Shown piece by piece: positions 1-8,947 of a DNA stretch of 64,000 nt (positions within the stretch are counted from its first letter, which is position 1; each line of letters opens with the position of its first letter). This DNA comes from Anoxynatronum sibiricum. GTDB taxonomy: Bacteria > Bacillota > Clostridia > Peptostreptococcales > Tindalliaceae. The DNA lies in assembly GCF_039414295.1 (NCBI RefSeq), contig NZ_JBCITM010000004.1, forward strand, positions 62,001 through 126,000. The letters run 5' to 3'. The notes under the pieces are model-generated. The model had not been told where the DNA came from. It worked only from the letters and a program-made list of their open reading frames with translations, and did no database searches. A program made the position numbers and the translations under genes.

Positions 1-1
1 G

Positions 2-919
2 GATAAGAGAAGTCGGGGTGAAGAGGCAGTTATCAGGAGATACCATTGGGATAAATTGCAGCAGGGTGGTGTGATTGCTGCCAACTTTGCCCTGTGGCTT
101 GAACCGGGAAAGGCAGGGCCGGAGGACCTTCAACAGGCACTGGGGCATGTCAATAATGAGGTGTCGCAGGCTGCGCTGGACGTGATGATGGTGAAGTGTT
201 CGGTTGACTTCTGTCTGGCAGAGCAGAAACAGAAGCTGGCGCTGGTGATGGGCATGGAGGGATTGTCGGCCATCGGGAACGATATTGACTGGATGAGCAG
301 GCTTTACGAGGTGGGGGTTCGTTGTGCCAGCCTCACATGGAATGAAGAGAATCAGCTGGCGACGGGAGTGGAGGGAACTCCGCAGCGGGGATTGACCGAC
401 CGGGGAAAACAAGTGGTGCGGTTCATGGAGGCTAAGGGGATGCTGGTGGATGTCTCCCATCTGAATGAAACCAGTTTCTGGGACTTGATGAAGGTCACCC
501 ACAAACCGGTGATGGCTTCGCATTCAAACGCATGGGCCTTGTGCCGGCATCCCCGGAATCTGAAAGATGATCAGATCAAAGCCATTGGAGAAGGTGGTGG
601 TGTTATTGGGGTGAATGCCTGGCCGGATTTTCTTCATGAAAAGCATCCCAGTCTGAATCACTACATCGATCAGATTGATTACCTGGTGGAACTCGTTGGC
701 ATCCAACAGGTGGCACTGGGTTTCGATTTTTGTGATTTTCTTCCGCCCGACCCCGGCAAAGATCCGGCAGATGCTCTGGAAACCTGCGGGCTTGAAAACG
801 TTTCTGCTGCAGGAGCTGTGCTGCAGCAACTGAAAAAAAGAGGATATCAGACAAGAGATATAGAAAAAATCGCTTACGAAAACTTTGTTCGTCTGTATGA
901 AAAGGTTCTTGAGGGGTAG
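2..919 (+). CDS. Membrane dipeptidase (peptidase M19), 5' truncated by window edge
   Basis: The reading frame is open to the first bases of the window, so the true start lies upstream; the TTG at 56 is only an internal codon. The visible 305 residues match the zinc dipeptidase (renal dipeptidase, M19) family, which cleaves dipeptides, sometimes with D-residues. Recognisable family blocks are GMEGL (metal-bridging Glu), LTWNEENQLATG, DVSHLN (metal His), ASHSNA (metal His) and GFDFCDF near the end. The N-terminal HxD metal pair must lie outside the window. The gene converges on argG, and the two share a hairpin at 1000-1039. It fits a peptide-fermenting lifestyle. Family is sure; substrate is unknown. 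Confidence 0.9.
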   Translation, partial: DKRSRGEEAVIRRYHWDKLQQGGVIAANFALWLEPGKAGPEDLQQALGHVNNEVSQAALDVMMVKCSVDFCLAEQKQKLALVMGMEGLSAIGNDIDWMSRLYEVGVRCASLTWNEENQLATGVEGTPQRGLTDRGKQVVRFMEAKGMLVDVSHLNETSFWDLMKVTHKPVMASHSNAWALCRHPRNLKDDQIKAIGEGGGVIGVNAWPDFLHEKHPSLNHYIDQIDYLVELVGIQQVALGFDFCDFLPPDPGKDPADALETCGLENVSAAGAVLQQLKKRGYQTRDIEKIAYENFVRLYEKVLEG

Positions 920-999
920 ATGTAATCCCCAAAAGGAGATTCGGCAGGCCGTTTATAATGGCCGGCAATGACCGGCAGAAAAAGTGAAACAAGGTGCAT

Positions 1000-1039
1000 A
1001 AAAGCGGGAAGCCCACGATGTGAAGGGCTTCCCGCTTTT
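1000..1039. terminator. Bidirectional hairpin terminator between dipeptidase and argG
   Basis: A perfect 15-bp stem (1000-1014 with 1025-1039) and 10-nt loop. The outer ends are A4 and T4, so a U-tract is formed for either direction. It sits between two convergent genes. Confidence 0.85.
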
Positions 1040-1051
1040 AAGAAGGGAGGA

Positions 1052-2260
1052 CTACTGAGATTTCTTTTCGTTCATGATGGCGCGAATTTTCAGCGGCAGC
1101 GAGAACAGGTTGATAAAGCCTTCTGCATCATATTGGTTATACACTTCATCCTCACCAAAAGTAACAAATTCTTCATTATAGAGGGAATTGGGAGAAGAAG
1201 AACCTGCGTTCATGCAGCTGCCCTTGTAAAGCTTCAACTTCACTTTTCCAGTGACGGTTTCCTGTGTGCTGTCAACAAACTTATCCAGCGCATCTTTCAG
1301 GGGTGTAAACCAAAGACCGTCATAAACCATCTGGGCATATTTCTCAGCCACTGTCTTTTTAAAGCTTAGGGTCATGCGATCCAACGTTAATTTTTCAAGA
1401 ATTTTATGGGCCTCGAAAAGCAGGGTGCCGCCAGGAGTCTCGTAAACCCCGCGGGATTTCATACCCACCAGTCGGTTTTCAACGATGTCGATGACACCAA
1501 TGCCGTTGGCACCGCCAATTTTATTCAGCTTTTTCAGCATTGTCACCGGATCCAGCTTTTCGCCGTCAACGGCTACTGGAATACCGGCTTCGAACTCAAT
1601 TTCCACGTAGGTGGGCTCGTCGGGGGCCTGCTCTGGAGGGGTGGTCATTTTATAGATGGACTGTTCGTGTTCGTTCCATGGATCTTCCAGATTGCCACCC
1701 TCATGGCTGAGATGCCAAATATTGCGATCGCGGCTGTAAATGTCTTTCTTCGTCACAGGAATGGGAATACCATGCTCAGTGGCAAAATCAATGCAGTCTT
1801 CACGGGATTTCAAATCCCAGGTTCGCCAGGGAGCAATAATTTTCAAATGAGGATTCAACGCTTTCACAGTGGTTTCAAAACGTACCTGGTCATTTCCTTT
1901 GCCGGTGCAGCCATGAGCGATGCCAACGGCACCTTCCTTTTCGGCAATTTCCACCAGTACTTTACCCATTAATGGCCGGGCGAAAGAAGTTCCCAGCAGA
2001 TAGTCGTCTTCATAAATGGCCCCGGCTTTCAGGGTGGGGTATACGTAATCGGTGATGAATTCTTTTGTGACATCAGCAGTGTAGGCTTTAATGGCACCGG
2101 TGTTCAGGGCTTTCTGGTACACTTCTTCCAGATCTTCTTCCTGACCCACATCCACACAAACGGCAATAACATCATAGTTATAATGGGTTTGCAGCCACTT
2201 TAAAATAACAGATGTATCAAGGCCGCCGGAATAGGCCAGAACAATTTTTTCTTTTGACAT
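1052..2260 (-). CDS. argG: Argininosuccinate synthase
   Basis: Joins citrulline and aspartate using ATP to make argininosuccinate, the penultimate step of arginine synthesis, in the cytoplasm. The 402-residue protein has the full family length. The N-terminal PP-loop AYSGGLDTSV (residues 9-18) is the ATP pyrophosphatase signature; HGCTGKGNDQVRFE and YSRDRNIWHLSHEGG are further ArgG blocks. The ATG at 2260 is preceded by a GAGGAGGGA ribosome site. It stands alone: argH is not next to it, so the rest of the pathway lies elsewhere. An ARG-box-like operator overlaps its promoter. Confidence 0.97.
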   Translation of the reverse strand: MSKEKIVLAYSGGLDTSVILKWLQTHYNYDVIAVCVDVGQEEDLEEVYQKALNTGAIKAYTADVTKEFITDYVYPTLKAGAIYEDDYLLGTSFARPLMGKVLVEIAEKEGAVGIAHGCTGKGNDQVRFETTVKALNPHLKIIAPWRTWDLKSREDCIDFATEHGIPIPVTKKDIYSRDRNIWHLSHEGGNLEDPWNEHEQSIYKMTTPPEQAPDEPTYVEIEFEAGIPVAVDGEKLDPVTMLKKLNKIGGANGIGVIDIVENRLVGMKSRGVYETPGGTLLFEAHKILEKLTLDRMTLSFKKTVAEKYAQMVYDGLWFTPLKDALDKFVDSTQETVTGKVKLKLYKGSCMNAGSSSPNSLYNEEFVTFGEDEVYNQYDAEGFINLFSLPLKIRAIMNEKKSQ

Positions 2261-2299
2261 GGTAGTCCCTCCTCATCAATCTTTCGAATGTTTATGGAT

Positions 2300-2329
2300 A
2301 TTATACGTGAATATGAATAAAAATGCAAC
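2300..2329 (-). promoter_or_regulatory. argG promoter overlapped by ArgR/AhrC-type ARG box
   Basis: On the minus strand, -35 TTGCAT (2328-2323), a 17-nt spacer and -10 TATAAT (2305-2300) form a near-consensus sigma-A promoter. On the plus strand 2312-2329 reads TATGAATAAAAATGCAAC, which matches the ARG box consensus (TNTGAATWWWWATTCANW) except for one base in the second half. The box covers the -35 region, as expected for repression by arginine-bound ArgR. Seen in sequence; the regulator itself is not in the window. Confidence 0.75.
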
Positions 2330-2656
2330 ACCTTTTATAAAAATACTTTTCTGATTCCGTAGAGAGACGGATTGGCGGGTGGGAGAGGTGGGGTCACAAA
2401 CGATGAGGTAGTCAAATGATCTCATTTATTCAGTCACGGACGGTGCTGAAAAGTAGATATGAAATCCATTTATGCGGTCTCAAAGAGATGATTGATTGAA
2501 ATATGAAGCAAAAAATGAGTGGGCACAGTGAGTACAATGATGCTAACTGGATGGGCAAAACAAGAGGAGAGAGAATGTCACGGTTCATTGATGAATGGGC
2601 ATCGTGATGTCGGTTTTATGCATTTATTCATCACCCTTATCTTTTTGTACGGTAGA

Positions 2657-2665
2657 TGTTATAAT
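2657..2665 (+). promoter_or_regulatory. Extended -10 promoter for cdaA-cdaR
   Basis: TGTTATAAT at 2657-2665 is an extended -10 element (TGn plus TATAAT) about 60 bases before the cdaA start. The -35 at the right distance is weak (TTATCT, 2637-2642), typical of extended -10 promoters. I see nothing else recognisable between 2330 and 2650. Confidence 0.6.
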
Positions 2666-2726
2666 GATAGAACAGTCATGGCATCGTGATCGATCCATGA
2701 CACCAAGAAAACCAGAGGTGGACTCC

Positions 2727-3554
2727 ATGCAGGATATCATCAACATTTTTCGAAATATTGGCATCTGGGATATTGTCGATATGGCCATTGTGGCTTTTGT
2801 TTTTTACAAACTCTATACTTTGATACGGGAAACCCGGGCAGAACAGCTGATCAAGGGTATATTGGTGTTGCTTGTTGCCACCCCTCTCAGCGAAGTGCTA
2901 CAGCTCCATGTGATTCATTGGATTTTAAGGAACACCATGACAGTCGGATTGATTGCCCTTCTGATCGTATTTCAGCCGGAAATGCGCCGGGCGCTGGAGT
3001 ATATCGGTCGCACCAAATTCCTGACAAAATCCATTGCGGATATCGAGCAGGAAGAAATACAACGGCTGGTGGAAGAAGTAGGGGAAGCGGCGGCTTCCCT
3101 CTCCCGCCAGAAAATCGGGGCACTGATTGTGATTGAGAAAGATACCGGGCTCAATGAAGTGGTGGAAACAGGCACCTTGATCACCGGGCTGGTGTCCCGT
3201 GCACTTTTAATTAACATTTTCATTCCCAACACACCTCTGCACGATGGGGCGGTGGTGATTCGAAAAAATAAAATCATGGCAGCGGGTTGTTTTCTGCCCC
3301 TCACCGAAAATACCTATCTGAACAAAGAACTGGGCACCCGTCACCGGGCTGGCCTGGGGATCACCGAAAAATCAGATTCGCTGGTGGTCATTGTTTCTGA
3401 AGAAACCGGGGCTATCTCCATTGCTGAAAATGGCAAACTTACCCGCTACCTGGATGTGGATACTCTGAAAAAACGTATTGACAGCAGCTTCGAAATGAAA
3501 GACAGCCAACAGTGGAAGTTCTGGAAGTATAAGTGGAGGCGTAAAAATGACTAA
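2727..3554 (+). CDS. cdaA: Diadenylate cyclase CdaA (DAC domain, membrane-bound)
   Basis: Makes c-di-AMP from two ATP; the product controls potassium and osmolyte transport and cell-wall homeostasis. Three transmembrane helices fill roughly residues 10-90, followed by the DAC domain. DGAVVIR (the DGA catalytic motif) and GTRHRAGLGITE (the RHR motif) are both intact. The open frame extends upstream to 2595, but the ATG at 2727 follows AGAGGTGG and gives 275 residues, the usual CdaA length. It overlaps cdaR by 8 bases, so the pair is translationally coupled. The usual third gene, glmM, is missing here and lies 15 kb downstream. Confidence 0.95.
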   Translation: MQDIINIFRNIGIWDIVDMAIVAFVFYKLYTLIRETRAEQLIKGILVLLVATPLSEVLQLHVIHWILRNTMTVGLIALLIVFQPEMRRALEYIGRTKFLTKSIADIEQEEIQRLVEEVGEAAASLSRQKIGALIVIEKDTGLNEVVETGTLITGLVSRALLINIFIPNTPLHDGAVVIRKNKIMAAGCFLPLTENTYLNKELGTRHRAGLGITEKSDSLVVIVSEETGAISIAENGKLTRYLDVDTLKKRIDSSFEMKDSQQWKFWKYKWRRKND

Positions 3555-4770
3555 GCTCATGAATCGAAATTTGGCAGCCAAGCTCATTGCGGTGTTTTTT
3601 GCGATGATTCTCTGGTTGTATGTGATGAGTGTCATTAATCCCCGGGTGACATCAGAACAATTAAATATACCAGTGCAGCTGGTGAATGAGTCGGTGATTC
3701 GGCAATCGGGGCTGGTGGTTTTCGGGCAACCGGAGCCCACTATTCGGGTGCGTCTGACAGGCAATCGGGATCAGGTGCATCGTATTTCCCGGGAACAGAT
3801 TGAAGCACGTCTTGACCTGAGGGGGTATACTGAAGGCGTCAACTCCATACCCATTGAGGTGAACGTACCTGGAGGGGTGGAAGTAGACTGGAGCCCCAAG
3901 TTTGCCACCATTGAACTGGAAAGGATCATCAGCCGGCAGAAGGAAGTCTCAGTTGAAATTGAGGGTCAGGCAGCCTCTGGGTATGTGCTGGGAGAACCGG
4001 AACTGCGCCCCGGTCTGGTGTGGATCGAAGGGCCAGAAAGCTATGTGAACTCAGTGGAACAAGTCTTGGCTCAGTTAGTGATGGAAGACCAGCGGGAAAA
4101 CCTGTCGGTAAACCTGCCCGTACGTGCGGTGAACAGCCGGGGTGAAGAAGTAAACCAGGTGGATGTGCGTACCACGTCAGTCGACTTATTTGTTGCCGTT
4201 GACCAGTTGAAATCAGTGGCTGTCGATATAGATCTGGACATTGGGACGGCGGAAAACTATCAAGTGGTCAGCACGGTGATCGAACCAATCAATGTGACCA
4301 TACAGGGGCAGGCGGGTGTGCTTTCCGGTATCAATCGTATCTCCACAGAAGCGCTGGTGTTGGAAGAACTGTCTGAAAGTCGGGAAATTGAAGTGCCTCT
4401 GGCATTCCCTGAAGGGGTGCGTGGCTTTGAACGCCAGTCGGTGACCGTTCGCATCGATGTGGAAGAGGTGCTGGAAGAGACTTATGTGGTACAACGGGAA
4501 ACCTATCGTATTATGAACCTGTCAGCCGATCTGGTGCTGGAGCAGGAAACATTGCCGGAACGGATGGAAATAACGGTTCGAGCGTTGGAAAGTATCATTG
4601 AAAACCTGGACCCCCGCACCATTCAGGTATATATCGATCTGGAAGACCTTGAAGCCGGATCACATCTCATTGAACCTGATGTAAGACTGCCCATGAATAT
4701 GGAAATGAGCATTGCAACAACAGCGATTTCACCGGAAGGCTTTTCCGTGGAATTAACACCCCGGGAATGA
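3547..4770 (+). CDS. cdaR: YbbR-domain protein CdaR, regulator of CdaA
   Basis: A 407-residue protein with an N-terminal signal-anchor helix (about residues 12-30, LIAVFFAMILWLYVMSV) and an extracytoplasmic region of several YbbR repeats. In other Firmicutes CdaR binds CdaA across the membrane and tunes its cyclase activity. The start overlaps the end of cdaA and has a GGAGGCG ribosome site. Repeat boundaries are seen around segments such as VRLTGNRDQVHRI, VEIEGQ and VTIQGQAGVL. Assignment rests on topology, YbbR-like repeats and neighbourhood. Confidence 0.92.
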   Translation: MTKLMNRNLAAKLIAVFFAMILWLYVMSVINPRVTSEQLNIPVQLVNESVIRQSGLVVFGQPEPTIRVRLTGNRDQVHRISREQIEARLDLRGYTEGVNSIPIEVNVPGGVEVDWSPKFATIELERIISRQKEVSVEIEGQAASGYVLGEPELRPGLVWIEGPESYVNSVEQVLAQLVMEDQRENLSVNLPVRAVNSRGEEVNQVDVRTTSVDLFVAVDQLKSVAVDIDLDIGTAENYQVVSTVIEPINVTIQGQAGVLSGINRISTEALVLEELSESREIEVPLAFPEGVRGFERQSVTVRIDVEEVLEETYVVQRETYRIMNLSADLVLEQETLPERMEITVRALESIIENLDPRTIQVYIDLEDLEAGSHLIEPDVRLPMNMEMSIATTAISPEGFSVELTPRE

Positions 4771-4917
4771 TCCTGATGAACAGGCGAACGGGTGAGGCGA
4801 TCAGGGCATCGCATGACAGGATAACGTCAGTGCACATCGATGCCGCCTGATGGAACAGTGGAGGCTTAAGCCAGGGAAACACTGGCAACGACAGGCCATA
4901 AGGAGACTTAATCTGCC

Positions 4918-6648
4918 ATGGACCAGATGATTGAAACCATCTTGCAAACCACCAAAGAAGCAGTGATGGCCACCGACCGTCATCACCGAATCGTTCTTTT
5001 CAACCAGGCTGCAGAAATCATCACAGGATGGTGTGCTGCGACCGTTTTGCAGCAGCCCGTCACCATCGTTTTTCCAGAAAGTCGGCTACCTGAAGTCATG
5101 GAAACGGGCGTTGCAGAGCTGGAACAACGTCAACGTCTCAGTGGTGTGGAAATCATCGTGAACCGGGTGCCGGTGGTGCAAGGCGGCCAGGTGACTGGGG
5201 CTGTGGCGGTATTTCGTGATGTCAGCGAAGTGGCTGATCTTAGCCGCCAAATTGACCGGTTGAAGGAAATGCAAAGTCTTCTGGAAGGCATTCTGCATTC
5301 TACGCAGGATGCCATTTCTGTCTGTGATGAAAATGGCATTCATGTCATCATTAACCCAGCGTATACCCGGCTGACAGGTCTTTCTCAGGAAGAGATTATC
5401 GGAAAACCCGTAACTGTTGATATTGTGGACGGCGAAAGCATTCACCTGAGGGTGCTCAAGGAAAAGAAGCCGGTGTCCAATGCCCGCCTGACGGTAGGCA
5501 GGCAGAACAAAGAGATTATAGCCAGTGCCGCGCCCATCATTGTTGATGGCGAACTGAGAGGAAGCGTGGGTATCTTACAGGATCTGACAGAAATGAAGAA
5601 ATTGAGCCGGGAACTGATGCTGGCCCGTCAGATCATCAGAAAACTGGAAGCAAAGTATACTTTTGACGATATCATTGCCCAGGATCCCAAAACACGCCTT
5701 CAGGTGGAAAAAGGAAAACAGGCGGCCGTGACGCCGGCCAGCATTCTGCTGCGGGGAGAAAGCGGCACCGGCAAAGAACTGTTTGCCCATGCCATTCACA
5801 ACCTTTCAGACAGGCGGTATAATCAGTTTATTCGGGTGAACTGTGCAGCTATCAACGAAAATCTGCTGGAAAGCGAATTGTTTGGTTATGAAGAGGGAGC
5901 ATTTACAGGCGCGCGAAAGGGCGGTAAAAATGGCCTGTTTTTGGAGGCACATAATGGCACCATATTTCTGGATGAAATTGCTGAAATACCAGTGAGTACT
6001 CAGGTGAAGCTGCTCAGAGTGCTTCAGGAAAAAGAAATCATGCCGGTGGGTTCCACCCGCACCATCAACGTGGATGTCCGGGTGATTGCTGCCACCAATG
6101 CGAATCTGGAAAAGGCAGTAGAAACAGGTCGTTTCAGAGAAGATCTCTATTACCGCCTCAATGTGATTCCCATAGTTATACCACCTCTAAGAGACCGGAA
6201 AAAAGATATTCAGCCGCTGGTCATGAGCATGGTTCAGAAATACAATCAGGAGTACGGACGCAGTGCTCAGACGGTTTCTCCGCGGGTGATGGAACGCCTG
6301 CTGGCCTACCACTGGCCAGGTAATGTGAGAGAGCTTCAAAACTACGTGGGGCGAGCTATGGTGAACATGAAAGTCACTGATTCAGAGCTTGAGGAACGGC
6401 ATTTGCCTAAGTTTTTTGACAACGATCTGGCGCCTGCCACAGTTAAATCTGACATCGAACTCACCCCTGCTAAAACTGCCACCACACTGGCGGAAGCGGT
6501 GGAGGCTACTGAACGCGAACTCATTCTGGCAACGCTTGGAAGTTATCATGGAAACCGAAGCAAAACAGCAAGTGCCTTGGGCATTTCCATTCGAAATCTC
6601 TATTATAAAATGGAAAAATACCAGATCGGTGACGCAGTAGAATTATAA
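4918..6648 (+). CDS. PAS-PAS sigma-54 enhancer-binding activator (candidate regulator of ptb-buk-vor)
   Basis: A 576-residue bacterial enhancer-binding protein. Two PAS domains (about 5-110 and 120-225) sense an unknown signal. The AAA+ domain (about 245-480) has Walker A GESGTGKE, the sigma-54 contact loop GAFTGA, Walker B GTIFLDEI and the GNVRELQN block. A Fis-type helix-turn-helix ends the protein (NRSKTASALGISIRNLYYKM). There is no receiver domain. It lies directly upstream of a -24/-12 promoter and a 17-bp inverted repeat, so it very probably activates the branched-chain acid operon that follows. The ligand is unknown; a branched-chain amino or oxo acid is my inference. Confidence 0.93.
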   Translation: MDQMIETILQTTKEAVMATDRHHRIVLFNQAAEIITGWCAATVLQQPVTIVFPESRLPEVMETGVAELEQRQRLSGVEIIVNRVPVVQGGQVTGAVAVFRDVSEVADLSRQIDRLKEMQSLLEGILHSTQDAISVCDENGIHVIINPAYTRLTGLSQEEIIGKPVTVDIVDGESIHLRVLKEKKPVSNARLTVGRQNKEIIASAAPIIVDGELRGSVGILQDLTEMKKLSRELMLARQIIRKLEAKYTFDDIIAQDPKTRLQVEKGKQAAVTPASILLRGESGTGKELFAHAIHNLSDRRYNQFIRVNCAAINENLLESELFGYEEGAFTGARKGGKNGLFLEAHNGTIFLDEIAEIPVSTQVKLLRVLQEKEIMPVGSTRTINVDVRVIAATNANLEKAVETGRFREDLYYRLNVIPIVIPPLRDRKKDIQPLVMSMVQKYNQEYGRSAQTVSPRVMERLLAYHWPGNVRELQNYVGRAMVNMKVTDSELEERHLPKFFDNDLAPATVKSDIELTPAKTATTLAEAVEATERELILATLGSYHGNRSKTASALGISIRNLYYKMEKYQIGDAVEL

Positions 6649-6677
6649 GGAAAGTTGACAGGAACCGACGGAAGAAG

Positions 6678-6719
6678 GCATGCAGTATTTTGCATGAATA
6701 AGTGCAAAATACTGCATGC
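6678..6719. promoter_or_regulatory. 17-bp perfect inverted repeat, candidate upstream activator site
   Basis: Arms 6678-6694 and 6703-6719 are perfect 17-bp complements with an 8-nt spacer; each contains TGCA-rich ends and a TATTTTGCA core. No T-tract follows, so it is a poor terminator. It lies about 120-160 bases upstream of the sigma-54 promoter, the normal distance for enhancer-binding protein sites. More TGCA-type half-sites follow at 6716-6797. Confidence 0.65.
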
Positions 6720-6835
6720 AAATTATTGCACGACGAACCCGGCTGGTCACTCTTCTACGGCCTATCTGAAAGTTCGATAGAGCAAATGCACTGCAAATAC
6801 AACATCTAAATTTAGATTCATGCGATCATCAACCA

Positions 6836-6851
6836 TGGCACATCCTTTGCA
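6836..6851 (+). promoter_or_regulatory. Sigma-54 (-24/-12) promoter of the ptb-buk-vor operon
   Basis: TGGCAC (6836-6841), five bases, then TTGCA (6847-6851). GG and GC are exactly 12 bases apart, which is the required sigma-54 spacing. It is 67 bases before the ptb ATG and immediately downstream of the enhancer-binding protein gene. Confidence 0.88.
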
Positions 6852-6917
6852 TAGATATAAGAAGGATGTGTTTTTTCGTGTCAAAAACCAAATTTGGGAG
6901 AAAGAGGTGCAAACTGG

Positions 6918-7826
6918 ATGATTAGAACATTAGCACAAGTCATGGAGATTGCCAGAGAACGGGGACCCAAAACTGTTTCAGTAGCCTGTGCCCAGGATTC
7001 AGATGTGTTGACAGCTGTTACCAAAGCGAAAGCGGCAGGTGTGGCTGATGCCATTTTGGTAGGTGACAAAGAACAGATCGAAGCCATTGCAGCAGAACAC
7101 CAACTTGATTTAACCGGGTTTGAAATTGTTGACATTAAAGACCCGGCAGAAGCCTCCCTGAAAGCGGTTGAACTGGTTTCCAGCGGAAAAGCACATATGG
7201 TCATGAAGGGAATGGTGGATACCTCTGTCATTCTTAAAGCTGTGCTAAACAAAGAAGTCGGGCTGCGCACCGGTAATGTATTGAGCCACATAGCTGCCTT
7301 TGAGGTGAAAGGGTTTGACCGGTTGTTTCTGGTGACGGATGCTGCCATGAACATTGCGCCTGACCTGCAAACCAAAAAGCAGATCATTGAAAACGCCGTG
7401 GTGGTTGCCAAGGCATTGGATATCGAAGAACCCAAAGTAGCGGTGATTTGTGCCAAGGAAAAGGCCAATGAAGCCATGCCGGATACCATGGACGCAGCAG
7501 CACTGACAGAAATGAACGTAAAAGGCGAAATCACCGGTTGCATCGTGGGCGGTCCCTTCGCCATAGATAATGCCGTGTCTGTTGAAGCTGCGAAGCATAA
7601 GGGCATCAACCACCCCGTCGCCGGTTACGCTGATGTGCTGGTGGCACCTGACATCGAAGGCGGTAACATTCTTTATAAAACCCTGGGCTTCATGGCTTTT
7701 GCCCAGAGTGCAGCCGTCATTCTGGGAGCCAAGGCCCCCATTGTTCTCACCTCCCGGGCAGACAGCGATGAGTCAAAACTCAACTCCATCGCCCTGGGCG
7801 TATTATGTGCAGCGAAACTATTCTAA
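6918..7826 (+). CDS. ptb: Phosphate butyryltransferase
   Basis: Swaps CoA for phosphate on butyryl-, isobutyryl- or isovaleryl-CoA, producing the acyl-phosphate used by butyrate kinase. The protein belongs to the phosphate acetyl/butyryl transferase family (302 residues from the ATG at 6918, standard Ptb length). Family blocks include KAAGVADAILVGD, VMKGMVDTSVILKAVLN, FLVTDAAMNIAPDL and CIVGGPFAIDNAVS. A TTG at 6894 is an alternative start, but the ribosome site GAAAGAGGTG fits the ATG. First gene behind the sigma-54 promoter; buk follows after 20 bases. Confidence 0.95.
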   Translation: MIRTLAQVMEIARERGPKTVSVACAQDSDVLTAVTKAKAAGVADAILVGDKEQIEAIAAEHQLDLTGFEIVDIKDPAEASLKAVELVSSGKAHMVMKGMVDTSVILKAVLNKEVGLRTGNVLSHIAAFEVKGFDRLFLVTDAAMNIAPDLQTKKQIIENAVVVAKALDIEEPKVAVICAKEKANEAMPDTMDAAALTEMNVKGEITGCIVGGPFAIDNAVSVEAAKHKGINHPVAGYADVLVAPDIEGGNILYKTLGFMAFAQSAAVILGAKAPIVLTSRADSDESKLNSIALGVLCAAKLF

Positions 7827-7846
7827 AATACAGGATGTGACTACTG

Positions 7847-8947
7847 ATGGAAGTTTTTCGAATTTTAGCCATTAATCCGGGTTCCACCTCGACGAAAATA
7901 GCGATTTTTGACAATGAAAAACCCCTTTTTGAAGAGGTGCTGCGCCACTCGGCAGAAGAAATCGGTCGTTATAAAACCATCTTCGATCAATACAGTTTTC
8001 GAAAAGAAGTTATTCTCGAGACGCTAAGTCAGAAAGACATTAACATTACCAAGCTGGCAGCGGTGGTGGGCCGGGGTGGGTTGCTTCATCCCATTCCCGG
8101 TGGCACCTATCAGGTGAATGACGCCATGCTGAAAGATTTGAAAACGGGGGTACAGGGGGAGCATGCCTCAAATCTGGGAGGCGTATTGGCCTTCGAGATT
8201 GCAGCTCAGCTGAATATCCCTGCTTTTATTGTTGACCCGGTGGTGGTGGATGAAATGGAACCGGTGGCCCGCTTTTCAGGCATTCCAGAATTCCCCCGCA
8301 AAAGCATTTTTCATGCGCTGAACCAGAAGGCTGTCGGTCGCCGGGCTGCCCGGGATTTGGGCAAAGGCTATGAAGAAGTACGGTTAATTGTGGCCCATTT
8401 GGGCGGAGGTATCTCGGTGGGTGCCCACGCAAACAGCCGGATCATTGATGTGAACAATGCGCTGGATGGTGATGGCCCCTTCTCCCCTGAAAGAGCAGGC
8501 GGCGTGCCAGCGGGGGATTTGATGCGGGCAGCTTTCAGCGGAGAATTAACCCAGGCGGAACTGTACAAAAAAATTCTCGGTCGGGGCGGTTTGGTGGCTT
8601 ACCTGGGAACCAACGACGGCCGGGATGTGGTGGCTCGCATCAAAGAAGGAGACAAAGAAGCTGAACTGGTTTATCAGGCCATGGCATACCAGGTTTCCAA
8701 GGAAATCGGCAGTGCTGCGGCAGTGCTGAAAGGCCGGGTGGATGCCGTTGTGCTCACCGGAGGTCTGGCGTATGACCAGATTCTCACAGGATGGATTCAG
8801 GAACATGTATCGTTTATTGCCCCGGTAAAGGTGTACCCCGGCGAAGATGAAATGATTGCTTTAGCTGAAGGTGCCCTGCGCATTCTGCGGGGTGAAGAAA
8901 ACTCAAAGGAATATCAGATAGAAGAGGATGCGCTCCATGCTGAATGA
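7847..8947 (+). CDS. buk: Butyrate (branched-chain fatty acid) kinase
   Basis: Transfers phosphate from an acyl-phosphate to ADP, giving a short-chain acid and ATP, the energy-yielding step of this pathway. The 366-residue acetokinase-family protein has NPGSTSTKIAIF near the N-terminus, HLGGGISVGAH in the centre and VLTGGLAYD near the C-terminus. It overlaps the next gene by 11 bases. With the VOR genes downstream the likely substrates are isobutyryl-, 2-methylbutyryl- and isovaleryl-phosphate; this is inferred from context. Confidence 0.95.
   Translation: MEVFRILAINPGSTSTKIAIFDNEKPLFEEVLRHSAEEIGRYKTIFDQYSFRKEVILETLSQKDINITKLAAVVGRGGLLHPIPGGTYQVNDAMLKDLKTGVQGEHASNLGGVLAFEIAAQLNIPAFIVDPVVVDEMEPVARFSGIPEFPRKSIFHALNQKAVGRRAARDLGKGYEEVRLIVAHLGGGISVGAHANSRIIDVNNALDGDGPFSPERAGGVPAGDLMRAAFSGELTQAELYKKILGRGGLVAYLGTNDGRDVVARIKEGDKEAELVYQAMAYQVSKEIGSAAAVLKGRVDAVVLTGGLAYDQILTGWIQEHVSFIAPVKVYPGEDEMIALAEGALRILRGEENSKEYQIEEDALHAE

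Noticed and set aside
603..1016. Reverse-strand open frames opposite the dipeptidase
   Set aside because: Shadows of a strongly conserved gene without ribosome sites or family matches; the same applies to the other long antisense frames such as 6881-7609, 9658-10458 and 42342-43100.
2261..2594. T-box leader for argG
   Set aside because: No T-box sequence on the minus strand; an ARG box explains the control better.
6678..6719. Inverted repeat as terminator of the sigma-54 activator gene
   Set aside because: No T-tract and the position fits an enhancer site better; termination cannot be fully excluded.
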